Made by a program: the position numbers and the translations under genes. A model generated the notes under the pieces. It did not search any database and was not told the DNA's origin. It was given only the letters and a program-made list of their open reading frames with translations. From Chrysochromulina tobinii (Eukaryota > Haptophyta > Prymnesiales > Chrysochromulinaceae): DNA of 28,673 nt. Shown piece after piece: positions 1 to 9,289 of this stretch (within the stretch, counting starts at the first letter, position 1; each line of letters opens with the position of its first letter). The stretch lies in assembly GCA_001275005.1 (NCBI GenBank), contig JWZX01002520.1:1-28673 (forward strand), given 5' to 3'.

Positions 1-2
1 AG

Positions 3-1841
3 GCACGTGCCGAGGCGATGCTGAGGGAGACGGAGCGTTCTCTCAAGCTGCTGGACGCCTTTGTGTCACGCACGCTCCATCTCGTGCGGACACCATGCCA
101 CGTAGTGCAGGCGTCCCTCGGGATGGTTGCATCCAACCTGCACTCGCTCGCTTCCAAGCTGCCGCCACGCGAGGCTAGCGCACTCTCGGACATCCTTGAC
201 GAGACCGAGAATCTCCTGGCAATCTCGATGCACCAGCTCCATGGCGTCAACTCGCTGATCTCCGACGCCTCTGACGTGCAGCGATTCGATCAAGGTGCCA
301 ACCTGACGACGATCGACGCGCCGACGAAGTTGCGCAAGTTGTGCCGAGAGGCCGTGGATAATGCAAAGGACCTGGCCAAGCCGCACGTCTCTGTTCGGTT
401 CGAAGCCTCCGCCGGCCCTGACGTGGTGACTCTCGACGCCGAAGTCCTTCGACGAGCCCTCGATCAGCTTCTGCGCAACGCGGCGGCGGCGACGGCTGAG
501 GGCGGCTCCATCTCTCTCAGGGTGAGCGTTGAAACCCACTCGCCTAGCGCGGATGCCGTCCAGGACGGCACTGCCCTGCGCTTCGAGGTGCACGACAATG
601 GATGCGGACTTCCAATCTCGAATAGCTCGGCCAACATCTTCCATCGCTACTGCCCTGGATCTATGGCGTGCCCTCCACCCGTTCGCGGCACGGTGATTAC
701 GAGCACACCTGACTCGAGCCCAAACATGACGCCGGAGCCGAAGTTGAGCGCTGCCTCGGTTGTGGGCGGTGCCGCCCCGGGTGGTGCCGCCCCCCTCGAA
801 GCGGCCGTCGAGGTTGCACGCAGCGGCCTCGAGTCCGCTCTTGCCCTCAACCATGCGAGCATCGGCACGTCCGGCCTCGGCATAGGACTCAACCTCACCT
901 ATTCCCTCGTGCGCGCGCTCGGCGGCGAGTTACGCGTCGAGTCAAAGCCTGGGGACACCCGCTTCTCCTTTGTACTCCGCGGACTCCACAGCGACGCGTC
1001 CTCTCACGAGTCGTCCGAGTCGCACGTTGCCGTCGGGGCGGGGGTGGCAGCGCTGCCGCCGCGCACCTCACCCGTCATCTCCCGCGCGACCCCTCCCGTG
1101 CTCGCCGAATGGGCGCGGAGTGGACGGGCCGTCTGGACCCTCTCGTCCAAGCGCGAGAAGCGGGTTGCAGAGGAGCCGACCGCGCCTGCGCCCAGGCCCG
1201 CAATCGTAAGCAGCGGCGAGGAACAGGCCAAGAGCACCGTCGACGCGGACGACGAAGATTCCGATTCGATGGAGTCGCTCTTGGGTGAGCTCGCCGCCGC
1301 CACCGCCGCTGTGCAGGCCTGCAGTGGCGGCGGCGCGCACACTGAGCGTTTCGTCCAAGAGCCGACTATGTCCAAGGTCGTGCAAGCATCGAGCGTCGCG
1401 GGCCAAGGTCTGCGCGCCCTTCACGCGCCACACGTGCTCGTGGTCGAAGACACGGAGATGTGTGCGATGGTCCTAATCATGATGCTCAAGAAGCTCGGCT
1501 GCTCGACGGACCACGCGATGAATGGTGTCGAGGCGCTCGAGAGGCTTGAGGGGTCTGAGCCGGGGCTCTACTCCATTGTGCTGATGGACCTGCGCATGCC
1601 CGTCATGGACGGGTTCGAAGCGACCGACGTCATCAAGAACAAGCTCAAACTCACCGTGCCCGTCGTGGCGCTCACGGCCGAGGATGGGCTCACCACGCGC
1701 GACAAGTGCAAGTCGACGGGCTTTGATGACTTTGCAGCGAAGCCGCTCAAGTATGACGCCCTCGCCGCGCTGCTCGAGAAGCACACGAACCACAAGGTTG
1801 TCTGTGATGCGTGCCCCGCCGCCTTCCCCGTCGCCGCCTAG
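3..1841 (+). CDS. Hybrid histidine kinase/response regulator, 5' partial
   Basis: The frame is open from base 3, so the gene probably begins upstream of the window; residues here are numbered from the first in-frame ATG at 18. A degenerate HisKA H-box (L-H-L-V-R-T-P, candidate His21) opens the visible part. The HATPase module follows: N-box near 145-156 with Asn154, G1 box DNGCG at 193-197, G2 box GLGIGL at 286-291. About 85 residues between G1 and G2 form an Ala/Gly/Pro-rich lid region. A Ser/Ala-rich linker leads to a receiver domain at about 472-590 with acidic pair Glu477/Asp478, phospho-acceptor Asp524 (MDLRMPVMDG), Thr553 and Lys575 before Pro576. The family autophosphorylates on His and passes phosphate to the receiver Asp. 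The H-box lacks the usual Glu after His, so kinase activity is less certain than receiver function. Any sensor domain would lie outside the window. The stop is TAG at 1839-1841. Confidence 0.88.
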   Translation, partial: ARAEAMLRETERSLKLLDAFVSRTLHLVRTPCHVVQASLGMVASNLHSLASKLPPREASALSDILDETENLLAISMHQLHGVNSLISDASDVQRFDQGANLTTIDAPTKLRKLCREAVDNAKDLAKPHVSVRFEASAGPDVVTLDAEVLRRALDQLLRNAAAATAEGGSISLRVSVETHSPSADAVQDGTALRFEVHDNGCGLPISNSSANIFHRYCPGSMACPPPVRGTVITSTPDSSPNMTPEPKLSAASVVGGAAPGGAAPLEAAVEVARSGLESALALNHASIGTSGLGIGLNLTYSLVRALGGELRVESKPGDTRFSFVLRGLHSDASSHESSESHVAVGAGVAALPPRTSPVISRATPPVLAEWARSGRAVWTLSSKREKRVAEEPTAPAPRPAIVSSGEEQAKSTVDADDEDSDSMESLLGELAAATAAVQACSGGGAHTERFVQEPTMSKVVQASSVAGQGLRALHAPHVLVVEDTEMCAMVLIMMLKKLGCSTDHAMNGVEALERLEGSEPGLYSIVLMDLRMPVMDGFEATDVIKNKLKLTVPVVALTAEDGLTTRDKCKSTGFDDFAAKPLKYDALAALLEKHTNHKVVCDACPAAFPVAA

Positions 1842-2360
1842 AGAGGCGCGGAGCATGATCAGGAAGAGTGACGAATACATAAGGTGGCAAGGGGGGGGCG
1901 GGGGTGCGTTGGGATCACGGATCAGGAGATTGCTCAGAGACAGAGTCGAGAGTGTGCTGGCACATCTCACGCCGCCTAAGTGGCACAGTGGCAGTGCACG
2001 TCCACGTGTGCACTTTCGCATGGCACTCGACTTTCTAGGCGACCCCGCGCGGCGCCCTTTCAGCTTCTCTGACAACATGTAGATCCAATCTAGTAGATGC
2101 TTGCCGTCGCCGATTGACAAGTTTCAACAGTCAACAATCGAATTGAGAAGCTGTAGTAGGATTTCTGGGGTTCGTTCAAGGTCCCCCAAACGAAATTTGT
2201 CCGCGCATGCATATGCCTTTATGTGACTCTTTCAAAACAGAAAACCTGGGTGCCTCTCTGGCTCTATGCACACGCAGCAGGAGCGACTCTTCCCCGTTTA
2301 GGCGAACCGCAAAGTCCAATCCTCACAACCGAACCTGGTTCGCCTGTTCCAGGTCCGCCC

Positions 2361-3521
2361 ATGAGTTCGTCTTTAGCAACAACCCCGCCGCCATTGGCGG
2401 CATCTCTTCTGCCCAAGCTGGAGGGCTTCGGCTTGACCACTGGCCAAGATCCGGCTCTTCAAATGGCATACGTCGTCAGCGCTCTCCTCATACTCACATG
2501 GCTGTGCGGGAGCGGACGCGAGACAACCTCAGAATCTACAGGGCGCCGAAGACTCAATCGGGAACTCGGGCACACGCGTCTGCTCGACGTCATTGTCAGT
2601 GAAGCCCATCCGAAAGTTATGCAACGTGATGACGATGACGGTGAGAACAGGTACGTCGCGTCGAATTCGTTTGCCGCATCGGGGTCAACAGGCGACTTGG
2701 ATGCATTTGCCGTGCATGCTGCTGCAGCTTCCCAACCAAACGCTTGTGAGACTGGTCCCAGATCCGTGCAAGATCATTGTGGTCAGCCAAATTCGCGATT
2801 GCCTGGACGCCCAGTGCCTTCGACAGTGCCTCATCCAGCACAGTCAGCTTCTCGAGCAAAGCCGCAGTCCTCTCAGCCTTCCGCGTGCACTCCTGCGAAC
2901 GTGCTACATGTATCTCCAGTGTCGTGCCACTCCTTACTCGCCACAACGCTCCGGCCTCAAGCTGTCCCGACCACAAAACACGAACCAACCTCAAAGGCGT
3001 CACCGATGAACGTGCACCACGCAAGTCAACCTCCATTCCTACATAGTATAGTCCCATCCTGTGTGTCTCCAGCGTCAACTCCAACGCCCTTTGCGAGCGG
3101 CAGTGATGGTGATCGATGCTTACCCCAGCACCGCATGTACCACCGCATCTATGCGGCGTCACAAGCCTCGCCCCCTGCCAAAGCACGACTGCCATTCGCG
3201 ATCGGCATGGGCATCCATTCTTTGCCGACGCCCACGCCGCTTCCGCCACCAGCTCCTCTCTCCTCATGCTCCTCATGCTCCTCATGCTCACCGTTGCTCC
3301 CGCTGCCCTCGAAGAGCACGTCTGAACAATGGGTCTCGCCGCCGTTGGACCCCTCAATGTCAGCCACACAAATGAGCGACATCGTTGCGAGGCGAAGGCT
3401 CCAACCAGGCCCAGCCACGACACGGCTGTGGAGAGTGCCACCCGCCGAGAGTCCCATCGTCAGAGCTTACGCCTCCACCTTGGTAGACGGGATCAAGATG
3501 CGCCAGACCTCATGGTGGTGA
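2361..3521 (+). CDS. Doubtful Ser/Pro-rich ORF, 386 aa
   Basis: The frame is open from 2223, but that codon is GTG; the first ATG is at 2361. The translation is Ser/Pro/Thr-rich with one hydrophobic stretch (around LLILTWLC, near residue 40) that could be a membrane segment, and no recognisable domain. Codon third positions are much less GC-rich than in the confident genes of this window. The frame also overlaps a competing minus-strand frame that contains splice-like signals. I consider this a likely spurious ORF and list it because it is long and ATG-initiated. Confidence 0.15.
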   Translation: MSSSLATTPPPLAASLLPKLEGFGLTTGQDPALQMAYVVSALLILTWLCGSGRETTSESTGRRRLNRELGHTRLLDVIVSEAHPKVMQRDDDDGENRYVASNSFAASGSTGDLDAFAVHAAAASQPNACETGPRSVQDHCGQPNSRLPGRPVPSTVPHPAQSASRAKPQSSQPSACTPANVLHVSPVSCHSLLATTLRPQAVPTTKHEPTSKASPMNVHHASQPPFLHSIVPSCVSPASTPTPFASGSDGDRCLPQHRMYHRIYAASQASPPAKARLPFAIGMGIHSLPTPTPLPPPAPLSSCSSCSSCSPLLPLPSKSTSEQWVSPPLDPSMSATQMSDIVARRRLQPGPATTRLWRVPPAESPIVRAYASTLVDGIKMRQTSWW

Positions 3522-3554
3522 GCGCGGATGGGCAAGTGTCTCACCGCGAACCGT
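2617..3554 (-). CDS. Possible minus-strand multi-exon gene or gene relic, unknown function
   Basis: One minus-strand frame is open from 3441 to 2617 (first ATG at 3285). Its 3' half encodes a charged helix-rich stretch (about 2680-2900, including LLEKLTVLDEALSKALG) that looks like genuine protein. Upstream on the same strand there is an acceptor-like TTTCAG (3560-3555), an 84-nt open segment, a GTAAG donor at 3470, a CACAG acceptor ending at 3426 with the frame preserved across this 45-nt putative intron, and a GTGAGC donor at 3291. I could not assemble one uninterrupted reading frame through the whole region. It is either an intron-containing gene, unlike its neighbours, or a decayed one. 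Function unknown. Confidence 0.25.
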
Positions 3555-3889
3555 CTGAAAATCCTCGAGAGACGGAGAGAGCGGGGGCGGTGCCGGTTAC
3601 GGAGCCGGCGTCTCTTGGTCTTGCTCTTCGCTTCGCTTCCGTCTTCAGTCAGTCAGTCAGTTTCGTCGCGGTCCCCCCGCGCGCTCCCCACGGGTCTTCC
3701 TGACCGGCCAAAACACATCTACCTTCCGCGATTGTTGAAGTAGTCTCTCTGACTCTGCAGTGCAGCATGTAGTCTGTACGCCGCTCAAGAGCGAAGAGGG
3801 AGCCCATAAATCGCGTAAAATGATAAGTTGCCGTATAGCTTTCGAGTATAGTTTCGAGATTCGACGAATTTTCGGGGTATCGCGGTACC

Positions 3890-3910
3890 GGGGTTAGGCT
3901 TAGGGTTAGC
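3890..3910 (+). repeat. Short telomere-like TTAGG/TTAGGG patch
   Basis: The sequence contains TTAGGC, TTAGGG and TTAG in immediate succession. It resembles two to three degenerate units of the TTAGGG telomere repeat in an internal position within the gene-poor interval. It is too short to exclude chance. Confidence 0.4.
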
Positions 3911-5083
3911 TACAGCCCCCGGCCACGAGCCCACGACCAAGAGTCACCACCAATTCTCTCTGAAAATAGAAGATAATTATCTACGATACCGATCATTCTG
4001 TTGTTATTATTGAAAGAGTCCCGGCGAAAGCCTTTCATGTCGACAGATGTAAAAACAGGTTGGTTGGTTTTTTCGAGTCGTGCTCGGCCGGAGTCGAACG
4101 AGCTCTTTCTCGGGGCGGCGGAGGTTGTTTCCCTTTTGGGTTTTTGCTGTGACCAACCTGAGAAGGGGTGCCAGGAGTTGCCTCAAATAGAATGCAGGAA
4201 CTTTTGCGCGCTCGGCAAAAGGCAAGCTCTTGCGCGCTTCTTCTTCCCTTGAGGCGAGCGAAATTGCCACATCTTGCCGCTCAGTCCCATGGCCACGCTG
4301 CTCAGCGCGCAGATGAGAGCAGCGAGAAGGTATCGGTCACCGGCCACTCGTCGGGCTGATCCGTAGAGCGCGCGCGAGGCAACGACACTCAAAGAATCCC
4401 GGCGTGTGCACAAAAGGCCGGAGGAGCACGGCCAGCACGAGCCACGCGTGGTCACGCATCGAAAGAGCGCAGTCTCGCGCGCGGAATCGACCGTTATGGG
4501 TTATGCGCGTCGTACATGTACGTCGCCCGATCCGCGATCGTTCTCGCCGAAACGGCCGTCTTGCCGGCCATGAAGTCAGTATCTCGCCGCAGGCCTGCCT
4601 GCCTGCCGATCGTCCACATCTACTGTGCAGTTGTAGTGGCCATCGTAGTCGAGAGTACTAAGGGAGTTGAGTATTATTGCTCGACCCCCCGAGAACCATG
4701 CTTGGCATGCCCGCCCGCGTTAAACGAAATCCCGCGACCACGAAAGTCGTAATCGTTTCGCTCACTCGTTACGGTCGTGCTGTGCCGTGAAACAGCTGTA
4801 TTCTATACCCGCGAACGCGGATCGGCGAGATGCGAGGCCCTTAAGGGGCCCTACGGGGGTCTGTGACTGTGATGTGGACTGTTTGCGCAGCGGGAAGCGA
4901 TCTCTCACCGTCCCACGCGCACTTGTGATGTTGTGAATGTGGACCGTTTCGCAAACCGGCCGGTTCGCGGTAGATTAGATTGGAATCGATGCTGAACCGT
5001 GGGACAGCCCACCGTACCGTGATGGTTCATGTCCATGTCGCACGTGCCGCACGCATTCTGAGAGATTTTCTGTGGAGGCAGCC

Positions 5084-8000
5084 CTACCGCTCGTCGCGAG
5101 GGGTCTCGCGAGGGGTCTCGAGGGCAGTCGTCTCGACGCCTCGCGGCGAGGGCGGCCGTGGCGCCGTGGCGGCTTGTTCATACCACCAGCCGTAACGATC
5201 GGGCGAGGCGGGCCGCTCGCGCCGTGGTGAGCCTCGCCGGGGCGCCGAGGCCACCTCTGCCGGCGCTCCTATCTGGAGGCAGTCGGCGACGCCGGCCGCA
5301 TGCAAGCTGCCGGCGAGCCTCCGGCCTCCCGTCGGCGAGGAGGGGCGGGGCGAGGAGGGGCGGGGCGACATGGGGCGAGGCTCAGCCACGCCGCCATCTC
5401 CGATGTGATGCGAGGATCGCGAGTGCAGCGACATGGAGCGCGGCGACATGGGGCGCGGCGACATGGGGCGCGGCGAGTAGTCGAAGGCGGTGTCGACCAG
5501 GGCTGCGGGCCGCCGTTCGATGGTATGGAGGGCTGATTCGGGGCGGACCCCCCGCCAGCCATCGCCAGTCGCCGCCGCCGCTGCCTCTTGGCGCGTGAGC
5601 GGCGCGGGCCCCGCGGCTGGCTTGGCGCCGAAGGTCCACCAAGGTGGCGGGGTCGCCTCGATGGGACCCCCACCGAGGCCTGGTCGCTCGGCCCTCTCCC
5701 GACTGAACAAGAACTGTTGCGCTGCCGCCACGTCGAGAGGGAGGATGGCAGGGCCGTTTGGTAGAAGGGGATGGAGTGCGGGATTTACCGGCGGACGGAT
5801 GGGTGACTCTCCCATATTTGGACTATCCAAGTGTCCCTTTTTGAAGCGTGCAAACCCAGCCGACGGGCCGCCCATGCCTGCTGCGGGTAGCATGTACGTG
5901 ATGGGGCCGGGCCGGGGGAAAGCGTCGGTGCTCGTGCTGCGCGGCAGTGCGGCGCCCCGTCGGTTCGCCCAGCGCGCGGTGTCGTCGTACGGGGGCGGCT
6001 TCGAAGGCGGCGAGGGCGGCACGAGTGCGGCGGCCATCTCCGCAGGGCTGAGGTAGCGAGCTTCCCAATTGCGACGATGACCGACTTCGACGGACATGAG
6101 CCCAGCCGCCCCCTCGAAGGCGGACGGCGCGAGCTCCGGAATCTCCCCCGCGTTCTGACACCCCTCCTTCAGTTGCGCTGGCGAGGATGGCTCGTGAAAG
6201 GTGGCTGTCTGAGGCGCGCCGCGTGGTGTGAGGTCGCCATAAATCACCGCCTTCGCCTCCGAGAGGGCAACCGGCCTCGCCGAGCGGGCCCACCTCTGCC
6301 CGACCGGCAGCTTATAAAAAGCCGCCTCGGTGCTTGTGAGGCCCGCAGCGTCCTCCGAGAGGGCAGCAGCTGCCGCGTCGGCATTCGAGATGAAGCGCAC
6401 TGCGGATGGCGACGGCTCGCGAACGACATCAAAACGATCGACGCTGTAGTGCTTGCTCTGGGAGCCAGCACCCGCCCCACCCGCAAATCGAGGTGGCAGC
6501 TCCGCCCATTCCGACTTGGTGGCGCCGGGCTGCTCCGCGGCCGCGAGCGCGGCCGCCACACCCTGGTCGCCCGTCGTGCGGAGCGCCTCACGGCGCGCCC
6601 GTGCGGAGGGTTGGGGCGACGGGTAGCCTTGGCCAACCGAGAGGGAGTCTGGTGTTGGGCTGGGCGCAATCGGGCCGGTGCGTTGGTGGCCCGAAAAGAC
6701 GGGATCGCCGTGTGTGTCGGCGTAGTTCTTTTGATTCGAGGAGAGGCCGGCCGCGTGCTCATAGGCCGATGGCATGCCCTCCCACGCAAGGGGTGGGCTC
6801 GGTTCGAGCAATGGCGGTGGCTTGCCGAAGTCATAGATGGTGAACTCCTGTGGGGGCGTGATCCTCGAGGCGTAGCGCGCCGAAGGCGACATCATGACCG
6901 CCGCCCTGGCCTTCGCGTCAGCCGCCAGGGCCGCCGCGCTCCCCCATCCTGTCGCTGTTGCCGCGTTAGCCCCCGTCTCGGCTGCCGCTGCATCGGGCGT
7001 GGCGTCGGCTCCCGTGATCGGATTGCGCTCGCGTGCGGGGCTGCGGTGGCGGGGGGCGACGGTGGCGGCTTCGGCGGCCTGCTTCGCGTTGTGGCGCGAG
7101 ACGAAACCTTGAGCCAACGTGTTCGCCCAGGCTGCCTGGCTCGACGTCACGCCTGCCGCGCCAAGAAAGGCCTTTGGGATGAGGTCGGGGATACCCACAT
7201 GGGGAAGCGCCGCCCCGTTGTAAATTTCAGGGGCGGTGGCCGCGGCTTCGGTGAAGTACGCGGCGAGGGGGCGCGAGGGCGGGTCGGGTGGCAAGCCCGC
7301 TCGCTCGCTTATCGACTTGTAACCTTCGAGCGTGGAGATGCCTGCCGCGCCCTCGGTCGGCATAGGACTCGAGTCAGTGCCAAGCCCGGGCACGCCGACT
7401 GGCACACAGCGCAGGTTCTCACTAAACCAGTGATGGTGATCCGACCTCGGATCAGTGTATCGAAAGACCAACTTCGAGGCGGAGCCCGCGGCCTTCTCGA
7501 AGGCGTCGGAACCAGGGATGTTCACCACCGGCGCGCGCTCACGCGCGCGGTGGGGCGCGAGGGCCTCAGCCGTGCCGACTAGCGGAGGACCACCGCCATA
7601 GAGGCTTTCCTTCATGATCTCGGGGAAGGTGGTCGCGTGATGATCGCCATGCTTGGGCCCCTGAAAACTCTCGCGCATCTTTTCATTCACGAGCATCGAA
7701 GGCAGCCCCGCTCCCGAAGCAAAGAGGCTTGATGGAGCGTCCGAGTCGATGGCGAGGACCCCAGCATTCGCGGCGTCGCCCGAGATGAGCGCCGCAGCCT
7801 CGAAACCGTTACGCCTCTCCACTTTGATCGGAGGGCCGTTGCCGCCATCGCCACTCGGGATCTCGCCGTGGCGCGACCATCTGGAGAACGTCTCGACCGT
7901 GCTCGCGCGGCCCGAGCGAGCCGCTGCTTCGAGGCTTCGAGTGCTCGGCTGCACGCTCCCGTTGAGTACGAGCCCAAAGCGCCCGGGACCCCGCTCCATC

Positions 8001-9100
8001 AGCCCGGGGGAATCAACTCCAGCCGCTTCCGCAAAGCCCTCCGGCGCGAGCGCGGCGATCGAGTCGACAGTAGCGCGCGCGCGCCGCTCGGAGAGCGGTG
8101 CGTCCGGATACATGACCTGCGCCACCTCGGGCCGCAAGTGCAACCGGGTGCGCACCGGCGATGGGTTGTTCGACTTCCACGACCGTTCGCATGGAAACAC
8201 GTTCGACTGGCCGGCCGCTGAGACAGCCGCCGCATCCGCCGCAGCAGCGGTCCACTCCTGCTCCTTCAGCCCGACTGCCCCCGGGCCGACGACGACGTGC
8301 TTCTTCTTCTCGCCGAGCGCGTCGGTCGACAGACCCGCCGGACCGTTAGCGCCGTTAGGGCTGGCGGGACGCGGTAGGGCCAGCGGGACCGATGCCCCAC
8401 GCTCTGCTTCCCTTGCCTGCAAGGACTCGCTCGTCATTGGCCCACTGTACTCGAGCGGCGAGGCCGTGTGCTTAGGCCTCAGCTCGCCCGGGTTGTTGCG
8501 TGGCATGTAATCGATAAAGTGCGCGCCCGCGTTCTTCAACCCAGTCTCGTGCGACCAGTCGCCGGCGTAGTCGAAGCCGGCCTCTGCCCTGGCGGCAGCC
8601 CCTCGCTCAGCTCCCTTTGCCTGCGACGACTCACCGCTGTACCTGAGCGGTGTGGCAGTGGGCTTAGGCCGCATCTCGCCCGGGTTCTTGGGCGCCATGT
8701 ACTCGATGAACTGCGCGCCCGCGTTCTTCATGTCCGTCTTGTGTGACCACTCGCCATAGTAGTCGGATGGCTCGCCGCTGTACTTGAGCGGCGAGGCAGC
8801 GGGTTTGGGCACCAGACCGGGCGGGCTCTTGGGCGGCATGTACTCGATGTGCTTACTGCCGGCGATCTCTGCCGAACTCTTTTGTGTCCACTTGCCGGCG
8901 TAGTCAAAGTCAGCCGCTTTACTGTGCGAGGGTGGCGCGCCAGGTGAGAACGTGATGTGCTTGGTCTCACCCTGCACCAGGCGTGAGCGTGGCGAGCCGG
9001 TTTCCACGGACAGGGCCTTTGATTTTGGATGGCGCCAAGTCGGCGAACGAACATGCACCTCAGGCCGGGGTGACCGGGCGGTCGAGCCGAGCGCCACCAT
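5084..9100 (-). CDS. Large Pro/Ala-rich repeat protein, unknown function, 1338 aa
   Basis: The frame extends to a TTG at 9160, but the first ATG is at 9100, with A at -3 and G at +4. Residues 65-111, 112-158 and 176-222 are three 47-residue repeats with shared pattern FDYAG-W...AG..FI-YM.P..PGE..PK..A.PL-YSG. From about 360 to 1000 a second, degenerate motif recurs (consensus P-x-A-F-x-x-AAG-[LV]-x-S) centred near 360, 464, 538, 586, 649, 784, 875, 919 and 999. A PPPY motif lies at 1035-1038. The C-terminus carries repeated RPMSP/RPSSP units, possible proline-directed phosphosites. No catalytic motif, signal peptide or membrane segment is visible. It is head to head with the WW-domain gene, 189 bp apart. 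The style (short Tyr/Pro/Gly repeats) resembles microtubule- or axoneme-associated scaffold proteins, which is only a guess. One exon of 4 kb. Confidence 0.75.
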   Translation of the reverse strand: MVALGSTARSPRPEVHVRSPTWRHPKSKALSVETGSPRSRLVQGETKHITFSPGAPPSHSKAADFDYAGKWTQKSSAEIAGSKHIEYMPPKSPPGLVPKPAASPLKYSGEPSDYYGEWSHKTDMKNAGAQFIEYMAPKNPGEMRPKPTATPLRYSGESSQAKGAERGAAARAEAGFDYAGDWSHETGLKNAGAHFIDYMPRNNPGELRPKHTASPLEYSGPMTSESLQAREAERGASVPLALPRPASPNGANGPAGLSTDALGEKKKHVVVGPGAVGLKEQEWTAAAADAAAVSAAGQSNVFPCERSWKSNNPSPVRTRLHLRPEVAQVMYPDAPLSERRARATVDSIAALAPEGFAEAAGVDSPGLMERGPGRFGLVLNGSVQPSTRSLEAAARSGRASTVETFSRWSRHGEIPSGDGGNGPPIKVERRNGFEAAALISGDAANAGVLAIDSDAPSSLFASGAGLPSMLVNEKMRESFQGPKHGDHHATTFPEIMKESLYGGGPPLVGTAEALAPHRARERAPVVNIPGSDAFEKAAGSASKLVFRYTDPRSDHHHWFSENLRCVPVGVPGLGTDSSPMPTEGAAGISTLEGYKSISERAGLPPDPPSRPLAAYFTEAAATAPEIYNGAALPHVGIPDLIPKAFLGAAGVTSSQAAWANTLAQGFVSRHNAKQAAEAATVAPRHRSPARERNPITGADATPDAAAAETGANAATATGWGSAAALAADAKARAAVMMSPSARYASRITPPQEFTIYDFGKPPPLLEPSPPLAWEGMPSAYEHAAGLSSNQKNYADTHGDPVFSGHQRTGPIAPSPTPDSLSVGQGYPSPQPSARARREALRTTGDQGVAAALAAAEQPGATKSEWAELPPRFAGGAGAGSQSKHYSVDRFDVVREPSPSAVRFISNADAAAAALSEDAAGLTSTEAAFYKLPVGQRWARSARPVALSEAKAVIYGDLTPRGAPQTATFHEPSSPAQLKEGCQNAGEIPELAPSAFEGAAGLMSVEVGHRRNWEARYLSPAEMAAALVPPSPPSKPPPYDDTARWANRRGAALPRSTSTDAFPRPGPITYMLPAAGMGGPSAGFARFKKGHLDSPNMGESPIRPPVNPALHPLLPNGPAILPLDVAAAQQFLFSRERAERPGLGGGPIEATPPPWWTFGAKPAAGPAPLTRQEAAAAATGDGWRGVRPESALHTIERRPAALVDTAFDYSPRPMSPRPMSPRSMSLHSRSSHHIGDGGVAEPRPMSPRPSSPRPSSPTGGRRLAGSLHAAGVADCLQIGAPAEVASAPRRGSPRRERPASPDRYGWWYEQAATAPRPPSPRGVETTALETPRETPRDER
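8435..8908 (-). repeat. Three 47-residue coding repeats
   Basis: The units are encoded at 8908-8768, 8767-8627 and 8575-8435. The first two are directly adjacent; the third follows an 17-residue Ala/Glu-rich spacer. Aligned positions include Tyr-x-Gly-x-Trp, AG..FI/HI-x-Tyr-Met, Pro-Lys and P-L-x-Y-S-G. The second and third are more alike (both have SHxT/SHET then KNAGA). The pattern indicates internal tandem duplication under constraint. Confidence 0.85.
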
Positions 9101-9289
9101 GTTGCCGAAAATTTGGACGTTTCGCTTTGTTATTCCCTGTTTAGGTTGCGAAGAGTGCAAACAAGCAAGGACGCCCTCTTCGGATGCTCACGCGTGAGTT
9201 GAGTGGTGGCTGGGAGTTCAGTTGCGGACTTGACTTGGCTTGACTTTTTTTGTTTCTTGCTCTCTACTCGCGTGAGCGGTGGCTGTTCA
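9101..9289. promoter_or_regulatory. Bidirectional intergenic region (repeat protein / WW protein)
   Basis: 189 bp separate two divergent ATGs, so both promoters and 5' leaders must lie here or overlap the genes. It contains a perfect 12-bp palindrome CTCACGCGTGAG at 9187-9198, and the 8-mer CGCGTGAG recurs near 9269. A T-rich tract lies near 9241-9256. The regulatory role is inferred from position only. Confidence 0.45.

Larger units (their letters stand above)
1842..5083. other. 3.2 kb interval without a confident gene
   Basis: This is the largest gene-poor stretch, visibly less GC-rich than its flanks, with AT-rich patches around 3960-4020. It contains a poly-G run near 1890, three copies of a 9-bp CCTCATGCT-like unit near 3263-3290, a (GTCA)n run near 3644-3660, a telomere-like TTAGG patch near 3890-3910 and an imperfect duplication around 4862-4960 (two GTGAxTGTGGAC-type blocks). 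Overlapping ORFs exist on both strands at 2.2-3.5 kb and are listed separately. From about 3750 to 5083 I find only short ORFs without recognisable protein character, and no tRNA, snRNA or 5S-like structure. Confidence 0.6.

Noticed and set aside
4070-4135. tRNA-like T-loop (GAGTCGAAC, minus strand TTCGACT)
   Set aside because: The flanking T-stem has a mismatch and a wobble, and no acceptor, D or anticodon arms can be folded around it.
6077-7582. 501-codon plus-strand ORF antisense to the large repeat protein
   Set aside because: Arg/Gly-rich translation typical of the complement of a GC-rich gene; no domain, while the minus frame carries clear repeats.
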